A DNA stretch of 64,000 nt from Plasmopara viticola (GCA_001695595.3 MBPM02000031.1:558001-622000); one strand, 5' to 3'. Positions 11,517-23,684 are shown, numbered from the stretch's first letter. Numbers and translations are program-made. The notes: generated by a model from the sequence alone, not told the origin.

Positions 11517-12029
11517 TCAAATCCTGCCTTCTAAACTCCGGTCTCCGCCACACGCCATAGCCATCAACATTCCAGAGAACGCCAGCACGCTGGCTCCTGC
11601 GCGGACCATATGGAGCTTACCCCACCGCCGCAACATTATCCGCATCCATGATTGGCCGCGTTGCACGCAGCGCTTGGAATCCACGAGCTTATTATTGAGT
11701 GCCAGCATCTTGAGCACCGTAAAAGGCACAACGGCGCCAATGAGGCAACCGCTTGAAAGCCAGAGACTCGGCATACCCGCGTGAGGTCCGCGCTTCCTTT
11801 GAAGACATGCCACCAGTATTGCACTAAGACCGCTGCCCAACGATACAGGTCCCTGCATACGTGCCGCGTGGAAATACATTCGTCGGAAGAAGGGCGCTTG
11901 AAACACCAGCGCGTCCGTTTCCATCAGCGCCGGGTGCTGCGCCACGCTAATGTACATGGACGCGCCTGCAAAGATGCCGGCCAGACCAGTAGCGAAAATT
12001 TGCGCCAGTGCCTCTGCATCCACGCCCAT
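11517..12029 (-). CDS. DUF1772-family membrane protein
   Basis: A 170-residue protein with about four hydrophobic segments (residues about 10-30, 60-78, 90-112, 145-163). Features of the DUF1772 (anthrone-oxygenase-like) family are visible: a membrane segment followed by HPALMETDA, an internal FRRMYFHAARMQGP segment and a C-terminal W-x2-LHMVRAGAS motif. Members are small integral membrane proteins, a few linked to oxygenation of polyketides; here no substrate can be inferred. Single exon; the start is the first Met of the frame. Confidence 0.7.
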   Translation of the reverse strand: MGVDAEALAQIFATGLAGIFAGASMYISVAQHPALMETDALVFQAPFFRRMYFHAARMQGPVSLGSGLSAILVACLQRKRGPHAGMPSLWLSSGCLIGAVVPFTVLKMLALNNKLVDSKRCVQRGQSWMRIMLRRWGKLHMVRAGASVLAFSGMLMAMACGGDRSLEGRI

Positions 12030-12230
12030 GGAGAAAAAGTAGCTCCGTCAAATGACGCACCCCTTCCTCGAGACAGCTGGTAGCGAGCTGTTACATAGCT
12101 GATACACTATGCAACGCTTGGTGAAATTTTGGGATTCTTTATTTTTCAGAAGAAGTGAAAAGCTGATGGCTCGTCTCCCTAATTATGTTTGCAATTTGAG
12201 ATAAAGATAAGACGACGCGAGATGCCGGGT

Positions 12231-12984
12231 TTACGGCATGTGAAGTAAATCTTGCGCGACCGATTGAGCTTTCTCGGAACCGCAGAGCAGCTCTACGAGC
12301 TTGATGCCCATGGTCATAGCAGTACCGGGGCCTCGACTAGTCACGCAGTTTCCGTTTACTACGACATTGTCATGCTTATAGTCTACGCTTGTCATTTTCG
12401 GCTCAAAAGCTGGGTAACTCGTTGCTGGACCCGGAGCAAGCAGGCCCTGCGAGTGCAGCACCACGGCGGGAGCGGCGCAGATGGCACCGTATAGTTTGCC
12501 ATCTTCCTTTTGCTTTTTCAGGAGCGCCACCACCTCCTTAGAATCACGCAAGTGCTCGGCTCCGGGCATGCCCTGGAATAAAAGTCCCACAAAAATATCA
12601 ATACCAAGTGTAACAAGAGAATGCTTATTAATGCTAACGCACGCCCGGGAGCACAATGAGGTCGAAACTCTTGCCAACGCAGGATTCAATGGCCACATCA
12701 CCCTGTACTTTAACGCCTCGAGACATAGTAACAATGTTATCCCGCTTGTTTCCAACAGTGGCCAACGTCACTTGAACACCACCACGCGTGAGCACATCGG
12801 CTAGCGTGATAGCCTCAATCTCTTCCGAATCGTCCGCCTGATAGATACGCGAGATGTCAGTATCAAATTAGGTCAATGAGGACTCGTATCTTGTACGTAC
12901 GATAGGGATCAAAGCAGTGGTCATTTTCGTGGAGAGCTGGCGGCGGAGATGAAGGTGTTTTGAAAGGCGATACAATCGATTCAT
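12231..12984 (-). CDS. DJ-1/PfpI family protein
   Basis: Three exons (12901-12984, 12643-12837, 12231-12572; introns 63 and 70 bp) give 206 residues. The fold is shown by the LPGGMPGAEHL loop created across the second intron and by the nucleophile elbow GAICAAPAVVLH with the conserved Cys. DJ-1 proteins act in oxidative-stress protection and glyoxal detoxification. The first 20 residues (MNRLYRLSKHLHLRRQLSTK) are basic without acidic residues and look like a mitochondrial presequence. An internal Met at about residue 21 could give a cytosolic form. Confidence 0.88.
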
Positions 12985-13366
12985 TAAAAGATATGGCTGA
13001 TTTTAATCAGATCGCGAATCAGTAGCTTTTACCATGTAAATTTGATTAGTGTCCTAATGATGAATCACCTCATAACTGTGACACTGCCACAACACAAATG
13101 TAATTGCTTCAGTGCTGTTTTTATGTCAAAGAAGAATATAGAAAGCCCTTCTTTAAAATGGCTTCCCGCAAAAACCACTTTTAGGACATGCAGCACACGA
13201 GTTAAGAAACACCACATTATTACGCCAATATTGCTTTGGAGTAAATTTCAAATAGCAAACTACATCTAGCCTACTTCCGCAAATTTATAAAATGCACGAT
13301 GTGTTTGACTAGCGAAAATGAAAGCGACAATCGCACGTGTTCGTCGCAATACTTGCAGCTATCTGG

Positions 13367-15185
13367 TCACAGCAAACCTTGTCGAGCCAAATCCTCAAAT
13401 GTCTTTCGATTAAGGACGTTGCCTTCCGAGTCCTCGAATTCCTCCTCGTTGGACGCATTCCAGCTCTCAGCATCAATCTGGTCTTTTAACTTTTCGTACA
13501 CTATGAAGACAAGCACAACAATGCAACAGTCAGTCTCAGAGAAAAAAAACAAATCACAAAGCCACACTCACGTTGAATGGCATCTCTCATGAGCGTGATA
13601 TCATGGAAATGCTTTGTGTTTGGAATTTTCAGGCAGCGCATCCCAAAGGCGTGGCGCCATTCCTGAAAGTGGCGATCAAATGCACGTCGTCCCCAGTAAC
13701 TGTGATTACCACAAATCTCGCATTTGTACTCGACACCAAGGCCGTGCAACTTGTACAGCCAATACGGAATGGGCTTGCCATCCCAGCCAAGAGGTAAGTT
13801 CAAAGGATTATACAACTGTTCTTCTTCCTCTTCTTCCTCGTTTTCATTTTCCACGTCCACATCAGAAAACGTGCCTTCCTCCTCTTCTTCAATTTCAGCT
13901 TGTAATTCCTCATGCGTCCGCGTCTGCTTGAGTTCTAAGAATGAAATTGTACCCTGCACGACTTCGGTCAGCAGCTCATACATGCGGCGAATTAACACTT
14001 CGTCAAACGCAATGGACTTTTGTTTCGCCTCCACTTCTTTCTTGACTTCTTTGCATACTTCTGTAGTCTTGGAGGTAATGTCCTGACACTTTAAATTGCT
14101 TGATGTCTTTCCAGCAACCACCTTTTTGTGTTTCTTTCCGGTCAGGTGGCCTTTGTATACACCTGCAGAGCTGAAACTCTTGTTACATGGCTCGCAAAAG
14201 TGCGCACTTTTCGTGCTGTTATCTGATTTGTCAGTCTCTTGATTCAAATTCCATCCACGAACCTCACGTAAAGCCCACTGCTTTTCAAACTTGGCAGAAG
14301 TCTCATCAATCACATCGTCGAGATCCACGAGAGGCTGCGTACGGCGATAGAAACCTAGAAGATACTCTTTCAAGTCCTTTAAATACTGCTGGTAAGGCAC
14401 AGAATGGGTCTTCTGCGTTGTCGGAATGGCCGAGAAATCGGAAAATGACGCTAGATACGCCAAATAATCAATCGAGGATCCCGCAGGCTGATGCCTGCCT
14501 CTACCTTTCGTACGAAAACCCAGTGCTTTTCGAGTCTTTTGGGCTTGCCTACACTTAAACACACCGATAAGCACTAAACAGCGATTCGATTTCTGTATTA
14601 AACGCACCATTGCAGCTCTGGAATGTTCACGAAACGCGTATAGAATGCATTCAAGTCCACGTACTTGCCAAAACGCTCTTCGCCAGAAAACTGAATGTTT
14701 GGATGCAAGGCCTCCTCCATATCGGGCTCATGAGAGACGACTGAGTTCGGATACTTGCGATGAAATGATCGGATGGCTTTCAGTTGCTCATAAAATGATG
14801 TAAAAACCGCCCGTCCGCGCATGCTGTCCGTCTCCTCGGCATAGATGCTACCCCAATTGAGTACAATGTTAAAGTCAGCAACAACCCGATCAACAGTCTA
14901 ATCTATCACCTACGACGCACTTATCCTCGTCATCGTAAAGCTCCTTCACGTGCTTGCTGTGCTTTGTCACCTCGTTTAGCAAGTTGCTCACCTTGTGGCC
15001 GTGCAAAACGCGGCTGCGGTGCTGCCTCAATCAAGTGCGTCGCAATTAAAGCAAAACACACTACGTGGTGATGTGGCAAGACGTACATTGCGTGATTTCT
15101 CGCTTAATGTGGCCACAATGGCGCGCTCCAATGCCTCGATCTCCTCCTGTTCCGCGCGTAGCTGCTCCAGCACTGTTGATGACAT
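13367..15185 (-). CDS. SF3A3: Splicing factor 3A subunit 3 (SF3a60/Prp9)
   Basis: Part of the U2 snRNP SF3a complex that helps recognise the branch point. Five exons (15087-15185, 14921-15021, 14608-14847, 13572-14548, 13367-13500) join in frame to 516 residues. The N-terminal MSSTVLEQLR matches the family start. A C2H2 finger lies around FCEPCNKSFSS...GHLTGKKH, an acidic EEEEEE tract follows, and the near-invariant block LPLGWDGKPIPYWLYKLHGL plus the matrin-type zinc finger CEICGNHSYWG...RHFQEWRHA close the protein. The end NRKTFEDLARQGLL is typical. The exon-exon joins were inferred by eye. Confidence 0.93.
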
Positions 15186-15300
15186 GGCCAAAAACTCGAC
15201 GACTGGCACGTTTAATCCAAGATTTAATTATTATCTAATAGGTAAAATAAACAAGATACTACACTCTCCAACTTCATTTTTCCTATTTTTCAAACTGTTC

Positions 15301-17708
15301 TCAGTCACTATCGCTATCCAGTAAACAGATGATGTCCATATTATTTGGCATTGTCGGGGCTTTTGGAGGAGACCGTGCGTGACGTCGCTGTCGCTGGTCG
15401 AATGGATTGTTTACATTGTGATTTCGAGATAACGAGGCCATTGAGCTGGCCAAGTTGGACTCTGCCTGACTCAACGAATCTTGGGAAGACTGGAAAACCA
15501 TTGGTGCTGATGCACTTACGACCGGAGGAGGCATGCTGTTGACAATAGTGCTTGCAGGTATTGAATGCATCCAAGACGATGCATTGCTTGTATTGGCCGT
15601 AAAGCCATTTGAGGGAAACAGGTTTTCGTCTAACGGAAACGGAAAGTACTCGCCGCAATTATCATTGCTCGTCGAATTAGTGATGCCAGACATTGGAGCT
15701 GACGCTGAAGGAATATCCCATGCATCACTGCTCACAGTAAATAGATCGACCTCGTTGTCAAGGAGAATTGGAGCAGTCGCTGTCGTAGCGACAGCATTGG
15801 ATGCACTTGCACTAGTATCTTCGTCTTCATCATCACTCGATAACAGATCAATCTCAACTGGCGCAGTTGCACTTGAACCTGGGGCCTCGGTATTCGATGC
15901 TGGTACTGCGGCAATTAAAGCACTTGCTGAAGCATTTGCAACCTCCGGCTGCTCTGCCTTCACTTTCTTTACTGATGGCTCTGGAACAGACTCCTCCTCT
16001 ATTCTCCGTTTCCATGATCCATCTGGAAAGATCTCTACTTCCTCTAAGTCTTCCTCGCCTTGTACTTCTAAAAGAAGCTGTTTTAAATATGGATCAATGC
16101 GCAAATCAGATGCCTTTATAAACTGGACACACAAAGCAATCATGCAAACACAAGTTAGAGCTTTACTAACACAGTAAACTAACCGAAAATAGCGCGCTTA
16201 CTTGATGGCACACTGTACACCGCCACGCCTTTGACCGAGCTTTCTTGCAAAACAATATAAATGTTTTCAAATCAAAACATTGCACGTGCTTACAGTGAAG
16301 CCCTCGAGCTGGAAGATCAATGACACATAGACCCAACGGGCAACGGACTGACAGCATCGTGACGGTAGCGACGACGTCATCTTCATCTTCAACGCCGAAC
16401 GACTTGATGACGACTTCCTTTGCACTATCGTATGTAAAATTTTTCGATGCCTCTTTGACCTCATTGATAAGGTCGTTTATATCGCGCACCTCCACAATTT
16501 GTACCATAACTCCAAAAATTGATGGATTTTCAATAGTCCGAATGTCAATAACGTTTCGTCCGACTCGCGAATACTGAAAAATATTCGCAGGTAGCTCTCG
16601 CAATACTTTAGAGGGGTTAGCATGCCCCGGCGGAGCACGCTGTGTAATCGGCACACCAAACCCATTCACACTTAATTGAGTTGATGTTGGCCAGCAGTGT
16701 CCTGTGGCAAGACTTTCTTTTACTGCAAAGCACCGAAGCTGTAGCTCGATGGATCCTGGTGTCATCGTTCCAGGCTTTGAATCTCGTTTAGCATACATGT
16801 TGTTGAGATCGTTGTCTGTAATGTAATATTCTAGCCGAAAGGCGCTTGGAGCCTTTGCAAACCTCACAAAATTGGGATCCAGCACTGTTTTCTGCACTCG
16901 ATAAAACGGATCGTATGCCTTGGATCGACACATTTCACAGTACCAGTCGCAATTCAGCTGTTTGAAACAAGAATTATACAAGTGACCCGAGTGTCAGCAA
17001 CCGCTCGACAGTTTATAACATCATCGTACCCACCGTTATAAGCTGATGGCACTTTGCATGCACCATGAGACCACAGTCCACACATTTGACCACCTTTCCC
17101 GAAACGTTTTGCACTGCGCAAAAACATCGCGCACCATTCAGTGCTGCAGCCTGCGTCGAGCTATATAGATCCACTCCAGTGGTCAAAGGAATCACACCAG
17201 CTCCTTGCGGGGCAACGCCTACCGCTCCAAAAGTTACTGGACCTCGGGACGAAGCATCGGGTACGTGGATTGGTGCGGAAAGAGAGCGTGTTGATGACGT
17301 TGTCGGCGGAATGGGACCAAAATTCACCGGTATCTGCGACGCCGAGCTATAGTTTCCCTGTACTGCTTGCGGTGTAGGCACAAAAGAAGGTCTGCCCCGC
17401 ATCTGCTGATCAATGCTCCGCATGCCGGCCGCAAATCGCTCCGTATAAAAGCCAGTGGACGTGGTGCCACGCGCTTTGTCGGCGAACGACTACAAGCACA
17501 CTCACACAAAATTAAGCCACACAAAGTTAATTCTGTGGTAAATTGTAAGCGTATCAACCTCCAATTCGATGGCAATGCGCTCGACAAGCTCCGACTTGCG
17601 CCCAGATCGCACCAGATTCAAGTCCATCAGAATATTGCGCAATTCCGGCATGCGCAGCTGATTCAGTCGCGTGCGAAGGTCGCGCAACTGAGCAGCAGTA
17701 GCGCTCAT
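15301..17708 (-). CDS. SIZ/PIAS-type SUMO E3 ligase
   Basis: Four exons (17559-17708, 17034-17489, 16202-16957, 15301-16122) give about 727 residues. Domain order is SAP (residues about 10-48; LRTRLNQLRMPELRNILMDL), PHD finger (CFCAVQNVSGKVVKCVDCGL...HAKCHQL...WYCEMCR), PINIT, and SP-RING (CPLGLCVIDLPARGLHCKHVQCFDL...CTVC). SAP-PHD-PINIT-SP-RING is the plan of plant SIZ1 and differs from animal PIAS, which lacks the PHD. The C-terminus has IDLLSSDDEDED and ends IICLLDSDSD, like SUMO-interacting motifs. The ligase transfers SUMO to nuclear proteins. The first intron donor is non-consensus (GTTGAT), so that join is least sure. Confidence 0.9.
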
Positions 17709-18112
17709 GGCTGCCCTGCCAAGTCCTGATTTGCGCAAGCGTCGACCTAAAGCTTTTCTTCTCGCTCGCCCTTCCCGTGGACATGCCCTGCTTGGCGCGG
17801 TTACGGTGGCGCATCTTGTAATTTATTGAAAGACTGACCCTTCATTGCGAAAAGAACAATACTGCGAATTGTATTTCGAATACAAATGACTGTGTCAAAA
17901 TTTTCAAAACTTTTCCTTTTTTTGGTTTCAATTAAGGTCATAAATGTAGTTTCGAGAAGACAATTAGTCTACTTGAGTTGTTTTTACATTCTTGAAGTAA
18001 TTTCTGCTATAGTTTCTTGCTAATAATAGCCCTCGCAATCGAGTTTTATCTGTGTATTCAAGCTTTGCAATGCAAGTCTCAGCTAATGCACGAAATTACG
18101 TCGACGCGCAGC
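17709..18112. other. Intergenic, SIZ promoter side
   Basis: About 400 bp between the start of the SIZ gene and the end of the Aurora gene, both on the minus strand. A short open frame from about 17814 overlaps the SIZ start in another frame and may be an upstream ORF in its leader; it has no recognisable domain. Otherwise nothing is seen. Confidence 0.4.
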
Positions 18113-20234
18113 CTAGACTCCTCGCCTATTTGGCCGTCGATAAGAGAGGGGAGCGAACCAACGGTGAGTTTTAATTTCTTGTAACGAAAGACGTCGCTGA
18201 GGCAATTTTTGCAGAATCTAAAAACACCGTAAGGGATTAACTTTTTTACATCAAAGTAAACAATGGGCAATCTTACCCGCGTAATTAAATCCTTTGCCGC
18301 TAGCGATACCATTGGAGGCACAATTAATTGGCCTTCGGTAATAAGTTCAATGGTTTCATTTTGTCCCTGCATTAAGCAGGTATTAAGCATTTTTGACCCG
18401 AATTCCAAGTGTGCAACGAAAAGTTGATCGACGCATGCGTACCGGCGCTTCAAACGGAGGCTTTCCCACCAATAACTCGTACATAATGATTCCAACAGCC
18501 CAGATATCAACGGATTCGTCATATTTCTCTCCCTAGACCAAAATTAGCTTGATGGCGCAGCAACCAGACCAATTAAATTGTACATACTCGAATCATCTCG
18601 GGCGACAAGTAGTCCAAAGTGCCGCAGAGAGTATCGCGTCGATTCCTACATACAATTCAAACGACACAGATTACGTCTCTATGTTTATTTATACGCGACT
18701 TTTACTCACACAGCTGTCACGTTTGCAGACGACCAACCAAAGTCGGCAAGCTGAATTGTGCCCTGATGCAGGAACAAGTTTTCGGTCAATGAAACAATGA
18801 AATAATCGATTGTTCTTTTTCCATACTTCTTCGGATAAAAGAAGGTTTTCGGGTTTTATATCGCGGTGAATCACATGCTGGTTATGACATGCCTCTAGTG
18901 CACTGAGACGGACAGTCAGCAAGTGTACGTTACTCATGTCATTCACCGCATCAGCCATTATCGCTTACCTCACAAGTTGCGCCGTGTAAAGCATGGCTTG
19001 ACGTTCAGGAAATCTAGTCAGTAAAAATTAAAAAAGAGTTTTTTCTTTAGCGTTGTACGCAGAGTAAAAGGCCAGAAAAATTGTACCGCCGCCCAGGCAT
19101 CGAGCGCATTTTTTTGTAGAGATCTCCACCTCCAGCATATTTCATCACCAAGTACACTGATCATGGCACAATGAATGGTAAATGAGCACGAGTGACGACT
19201 TGAAGATCTTTAGCTTTACTACCTCGTGTGGCATCTTGGAAAGTGGCGTAGAGTGGCAAAATGTTTTCGTGCCGAATACGCGAATGAATCTCCACTTCCT
19301 TACGAAGTTGATGCGCCACTCCAGCAGCTTTTAGCTGCTCCTTGACAAGCACTTTGAGTGCTACAACCATCAAAGAAGTTTTCTCGCGCGCAAGGTACAC
19401 CTGTCCAAATTTGCCAGTTCCAAGTTCTCGCCCAATCTCAAAATCGTTTAAACTCCAGGCTTTGGGCACCTGATTGAGCTGACTCTGCATATCTTTGGTA
19501 TGTTGTTGCATATGTTGATCCTCATAGTCCATCATTTCTGGTGGTGCTGCCGGTGGTGGAGTAGTCTGTTCAGTAACAACCTGGCGTTGCGGTGGCGGGA
19601 TTCGTGTGTTGTTCATTGCACGAGTGGTGCCATATTGAGGTCGAAGACTCGAATTGGTTTGAAATCTACTGGATGCACCCGCACCTGCGTACGGAGGTCG
19701 ATTGATTGCACTTGAGCTTGGTGTACCAGACCGGAACTGGTTGCTATACGGTGCTTTCGTTAGCGCTGACGGAAAATTAGATCCCTGGTATTTCCCAGTT
19801 GCGCTGCTAGCAGTTGGTCGAGCATATGATGGCATTGCACCAGTCGATACGGGTACTTTCGCTCGATGTGCAAGTGAAGACGCGGTCGGTGCCATTAAAC
19901 GACCTGTGCTATGCAAAACATACGACTCATTACCGACTGTTAACAGCTCTTATTTCTCATTAAACGCACTTGTGGTGATCGATCGGTAGCTGGGTGTAGT
20001 GCGTTCATGAAGTGCCTGGCGAGATTGTCCAAGAGCTGACAAAGACGCTGTTGAAGACGCGGGTGATGGTGTCGCGCGATGATATCGTCCAAAGGCTGGA
20101 GATGGCGCTGGAGAGGCATTTTTCATATCAACATCCGCAGTGGCGCTTCTTGCAGAAGGTTCGCCCTGGCCGAAATTAGGACGGCGATTCTCATCTGATC
20201 GCAGGCGAAATGAAGCAGAACTCGAGCTGGCCAT
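18113..20234 (-). CDS. Aurora-family serine/threonine kinase
   Basis: Ten exons (19970-20234, 19223-19903, 19087-19156, 18969-19013, 18827-18902, 18710-18762, 18588-18645, 18443-18532, 18277-18366, 18113-18217) join in frame to 510 residues. About 230 N-terminal residues are Ser/Pro/Ala-rich and disordered. The kinase domain begins near [19 protein letters not shown] (Gly loop), with VALKVL (catalytic Lys), [13 protein letters not shown] (catalytic loop), LADFGWS (DFG followed by WS, an Aurora signature) and [15 protein letters not shown] (activation loop with the phosphorylatable Thr). Aurora kinases drive mitotic spindle and chromosome functions. It is divergent from the CSTPP1-like gene, with about 200 bp between starts. 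Confidence 0.93.
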
Positions 20235-20297
20235 TTCTCTGGGAACAAAATATTGCACGCAATGCGAGAAAGCTTGTGTATTGCATACTATATAGTC

Positions 20298-20439
20298 TCT
20301 CTGCTAGAATATGTTGATTGGATATTTCATGAACGTGGCAACGCAACTTGCGCATTGTATAATGTACTTCTATATAAAATTTACATCTCCTTGTTAATTT
20401 TTCTCTGCTAGAATATATTTATTGTATATTCCATGAACG
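20298..20439. repeat. Direct repeat in shared divergent promoter
   Basis: A 38-bp sequence, TCTCTGCTAGAATAT...CATGAACG, occurs at 20298-20335 and again at 20402-20439 with a few substitutions. The second copy contains the start codon of the CSTPP1-like gene. The spacing of 104 bp suggests a local duplication of promoter/leader sequence. Confidence 0.7.
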
Positions 20440-21449
20440 ACGTTAGCATGAGTCGCGTCCAGGCGGAGCGGCTCATCGCCAGTACTTATAGCTGCAGTCC
20501 AACTGTCAGTCAAGAAGTGAGGGCTAGCATACCTAAGCTGTGCACGTTGACGCACTTGCCGTTGCGAAAATCTGTCATGTCGTCCAGCGAGCTCTATCTG
20601 CAACGGTCGGGCTTACAATTCTTTATAAATGATCTAGTGTGTCAGCTGCAAGACGAGCAACCGAATCAGCCAGCACTTTTTATTGCTAACTACTTTAACG
20701 CTGTTGTCGAAGGCACGAATGTTAAAGACCGGCAATTCAATTATATAAATGGCTGTCTTCAAAATCGCATCGCTTTTCTTGCTCAGCTACAGCGCAGTTA
20801 CGCGATGATTGACCATAGCATGGGTGAGGAATTCGATGTGCACGGAACAATTATGCATCTAATTTCGCATCATCTACAGAACTATGTGTGGGAGACTTTA
20901 CCGAAATGCTACAGTGTCAGTGCAGGGACTTACCGACGCAATTAATTTCGCAAGCGACCTGTCATATTTCAGAAGATGAGGATGGTCAGCAACGAGCATC
21001 TCTGCGAAAGCTCATGACACTTTTTAGTGCGTGCTTCATTTTCAATGGTACGTTTAGCGGCAAAGTTGAAGATATTTCTGTCTTATGTTGTGCGACGATG
21101 GCAGATTTTCTAAACAAAGCGCACGATATCTACGAGGAAGTAGAGAAGAAGGCCAATTGCCACAGTCAGAGGGAAAAGTAATTCTCCTCTTTAATTTCTA
21201 GTTTAAAGTTGAAATTTAAGATTGTTTACTTGCAGCATCGCCGCTGATCTCGTCATGGCCAAGCTTCGAGTTGTTGCACAGCAAAATGTGTAGGTACCGT
21301 TTGCTATTCTAGCTTGCACAGATTTTACGCCTGTGACTTGTAGATTAACAATTCCGCCCACGGTGGAGATGGAGCATATAGCTGTGAGGAGTTTGAGCTT
21401 TAAGGAGGTTAGCGTCTTGGCCATATTATACGATGTTCCTTTGCGCTGA
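20433..21449 (+). CDS. CSTPP1 (C11orf49)-like tubulin polyglutamylation regulator
   Basis: Four exons (20433-20823, 20880-21177, 21236-21289, 21344-21449) give 282 residues. Similarity by eye to human CSTPP1 runs along the length: an N-terminal helical segment (FINDLVCQLQDEQPNQPALF, RIIa-like), then NRIAFL, a segment ending LPTQLIS, ADFLNKAHDIYEEV, and a C-terminal block around LSFKEVSVLAILYDVP. The animal protein sits at centriolar satellites and regulates the TTLL1 polyglutamylase complex; in a flagellate zoospore-forming organism this fits basal-body or axoneme function. A start at 20448 is also possible. Family assignment is from memory of the pattern and should be searched. Confidence 0.72.
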
Positions 21450-21725
21450 CCAAATTGTATCGTCACTCTATGCAGTTCTGCTACTCATTCTACGAGAGCG
21501 TAATAATTGCTGACTACATATTGGAATTGCAGCTTGCGTTCCAAAGACTGGCCACCGCTTAATCACCATCTTCTTGCAATAGGGAGCTTGACTAAACAGA
21601 GATCACTTTATACAGCCTGCATTGTGTGGTATATGTCCAAATTGCAGAAAAATCTAGAGCGAAAATAATGTATCAAACAAATTTGTCATTTAACTGCACC
21701 AATTCCACGCTATAATTTATATATA

Positions 21726-21793
21726 ATTGCAGTAAATCCTACACATACTGACTACCGGAATTGCAGTCAATCCTACATATATTGACTACCGAT
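21726..21793. repeat. Tandem duplication, two 34-bp units
   Basis: Units 21726-21759 and 21760-21793 share ATTGCAGT-AATCCTACA and TTGACTACCG-type sequence with only a few differences. Simple local duplication. Confidence 0.7.
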
Positions 21794-21993
21794 TCTTGCA
21801 AAGGTTCCAGGTCGAATTGATAAGAATTGTCACGCAGGTTTACGCGCTCTCGCATCCGTTCGCCTTCTTCGATTTCCTACGAGTGTAAGCTAAGCTGGCG
21901 ATAAGCTCAGCGTCCAAATTGGTATCGCCTAGATGTTCATGTGCTAAAAGCGAATTTTCTCGTGGCCCTCTCCGCTTGCACATGGTACGTACA

Positions 21994-22029
21994 CAGAGAC
22001 AGCGTTGATGTACATCATCGCTGTCTCTG
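21994..22029. repeat. 36-bp near-perfect palindrome
   Basis: Arms 21994-22011 and 22012-22029 pair with a single mismatch and essentially no loop (core CAGAGACAGCG / CGCTGTCTCTG). About 80 bp upstream of the nuclease-like gene. No T-run follows, so it is not an obvious terminator. Confidence 0.7.
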
Positions 22030-22109
22030 AGGGTGCCTAGGGGTAGTCTCGGCCTTCTTGTATCCGAACGAGGTTTTAACTAAAAAAAACAAAGTATTTC
22101 CATCGACAA

Positions 22110-23104
22110 ATGGCGACCACACTTGATGGAGAGAACAAGTCCGGAGATGCTCGTTTGCCGGTTGAGGTAATCCAACGTGTTGTGAAGCAGCAACGCATTA
22201 CGGATACTGTCGCGCAAGATAGTTCTGCCAAGACTGTTTCTTCAGAAGCAACATTGTCTGGCAGCAGGAAGAAGTTGTTCATTCGTGTTGAAGATGTGGC
22301 GAGAGTGCAATCGCAGCTTGACGGCATATGGAACGATGCTCCAGAAAATGCTCCATACGTTGATAACGATGGAGATCCTGCATGGGGACCAGTTGTGTTG
22401 TGTGATAGAATTACATGGAAAGACTTCGACCAGTGGTTAGATGTCTTTGAAGGAGACGTGCGACGGTGGATATTTGAACCACTACCTCATGATGACGAGT
22501 GTGGAAGAATGCTCCTTTACAGCGTTCCATCGAGGCCTCATGGAAAGACCGCTGGAAAGATTCTGACAATAATTAACAAGAACTTCAAACTGTAGGCAAT
22601 AGAATTAAATTGATTGATACAGTCGAAGTCGAACCATCTCCCAGATGCCGGTTGGGCACTCGACGTGGTAAAGAACCAGATATGTCGCTTTCTCCTGCCG
22701 GCTTGGCTGTTGGAGGAAACATCTTGGATGATGGAAAAGGATTTCCTTTCCCCAATGTTGTCATCGAAGTGGCGTATAAGAATGAATCGTTGGATTTACT
22801 TCGTGGAGAACTGTATAATTGGATGCTGCCAGAGACATCTGTACAAGTTGCGATTGGCATCAAATTATTCGTCCGAACACGACGACAACGACGATATCGA
22901 GTAATTTTAAGGGTACGGAATTCACCAAGCCAAGAAGTGGAGTTTGGTATGGACGCCGGCGAAGGGCCCATTTCTCTTGCCTTCCCATTGAGATTGATTT
23001 ATGAAGGCGTTCCGATGCCTCCTGCTTTGGCCGGGCTTGATAACCCCGCAATCACTATCGATTTGATCGCATTGCGCGACTTCCTTAATTATTTACCTCT
23101 ATGA
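22110..23104 (+). pseudogene. Uma2/DUF820-like nuclease-fold gene, frameshifted
   Basis: Two open segments, 22110-22595 and about 22598-23104, are in different frames and are joined by a single-base shift near 22590. The second segment has PDMSLSPAG followed by FPNVVIEVAYKNES, the PD...(E/D)xK-like arrangement of the Uma2 restriction-endonuclease fold. Related nuclease-fold domains occur as effector or mobile-element-linked genes in oomycetes and fungi. Whether the shift is real decay or an assembly error cannot be told from sequence alone. It is the last gene-like feature before the viral block. Confidence 0.6.
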
Positions 23105-23247
23105 AAAACATTATCGATTCACAATTCTGTTTTCAATATCTAGCACTCTGATTAGTGACTAAACGAATTAAATTCACCTTAGAATACGATCCAACAACTT
23201 CTGAAACTAACCGAGCAGAACCAGTATATACCAATAACAAAATAATA

Positions 23248-23327
23248 ACCGGTATCAACAAGAAATGGCCAAGAGATACTCTAGATAACCGGTATTCACA
23301 AGAAATGGCCAAGAGATACTCTAGATA
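23248..23327. repeat. Tandem duplication, two ~40-bp units
   Basis: AACCGGTAT-(C/T)-AACAAGAAATGGCC-type sequence running to CTCTAGATAA occurs twice head to tail, with almost no differences. Confidence 0.75.
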
Positions 23328-23386
23328 ATAAAAATCAAATGAGTCACCACGAGTCACCACCTTCCGCTGAATGACAGCCGACTACA

Positions 23387-23684
23387 GTAATGTAATGTAA
23401 TGTATTGCGTTATCGCGTTGCCAAGTTATGCACGTGCTAGGCTCAGTCTGGCTAGTCCACGGCATAGAGTGGTGTCCGCATACGTCGGGTCTCGTTCGGC
23501 GGGCAGTGCAGCCGGCACCGAGGTCGTGAGGGTCTTCCATTATTTTGTTAAGTTCTGACCTGGTAAGCGCCCAGGTGGCGCCCGGTGCTGGAGACCGTCG
23601 CGTCGAGGGTGAGACTCGTTAGAGACCTGCGGATGCCCGAGAGCACCTGCCCGAAGCGCGCGAGCATTTAGCCCCCGCGTTTGA
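23387..23684 (-). repeat. Retroposon-like repeat, copy 1
   Basis: About 300 bp, the reverse complement of 31310-31617 with scattered substitutions. Read in the minus direction it ends in a short pentanucleotide tail (CATTA units). No target-site duplication is obvious at this copy, which looks older than copy 2. The tail and copy 2's target duplication favour a SINE or 5'-truncated non-LTR retroposon. Confidence 0.65.

Larger units (their letters stand above)
21450..22109. other. Intergenic with short repeats
   Basis: No gene is seen. The interval contains a two-unit tandem repeat (21726-21793), scattered AATTGCAG motifs and a near-perfect palindrome (21994-22029). Confidence 0.5.

Noticed and set aside
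17554..17814. An 86-codon frame starting MRHRNRAKQG upstream of the SIZ gene
   Set aside because: It overlaps the SAP-domain coding exon in another frame and resembles no family; at most an upstream ORF.
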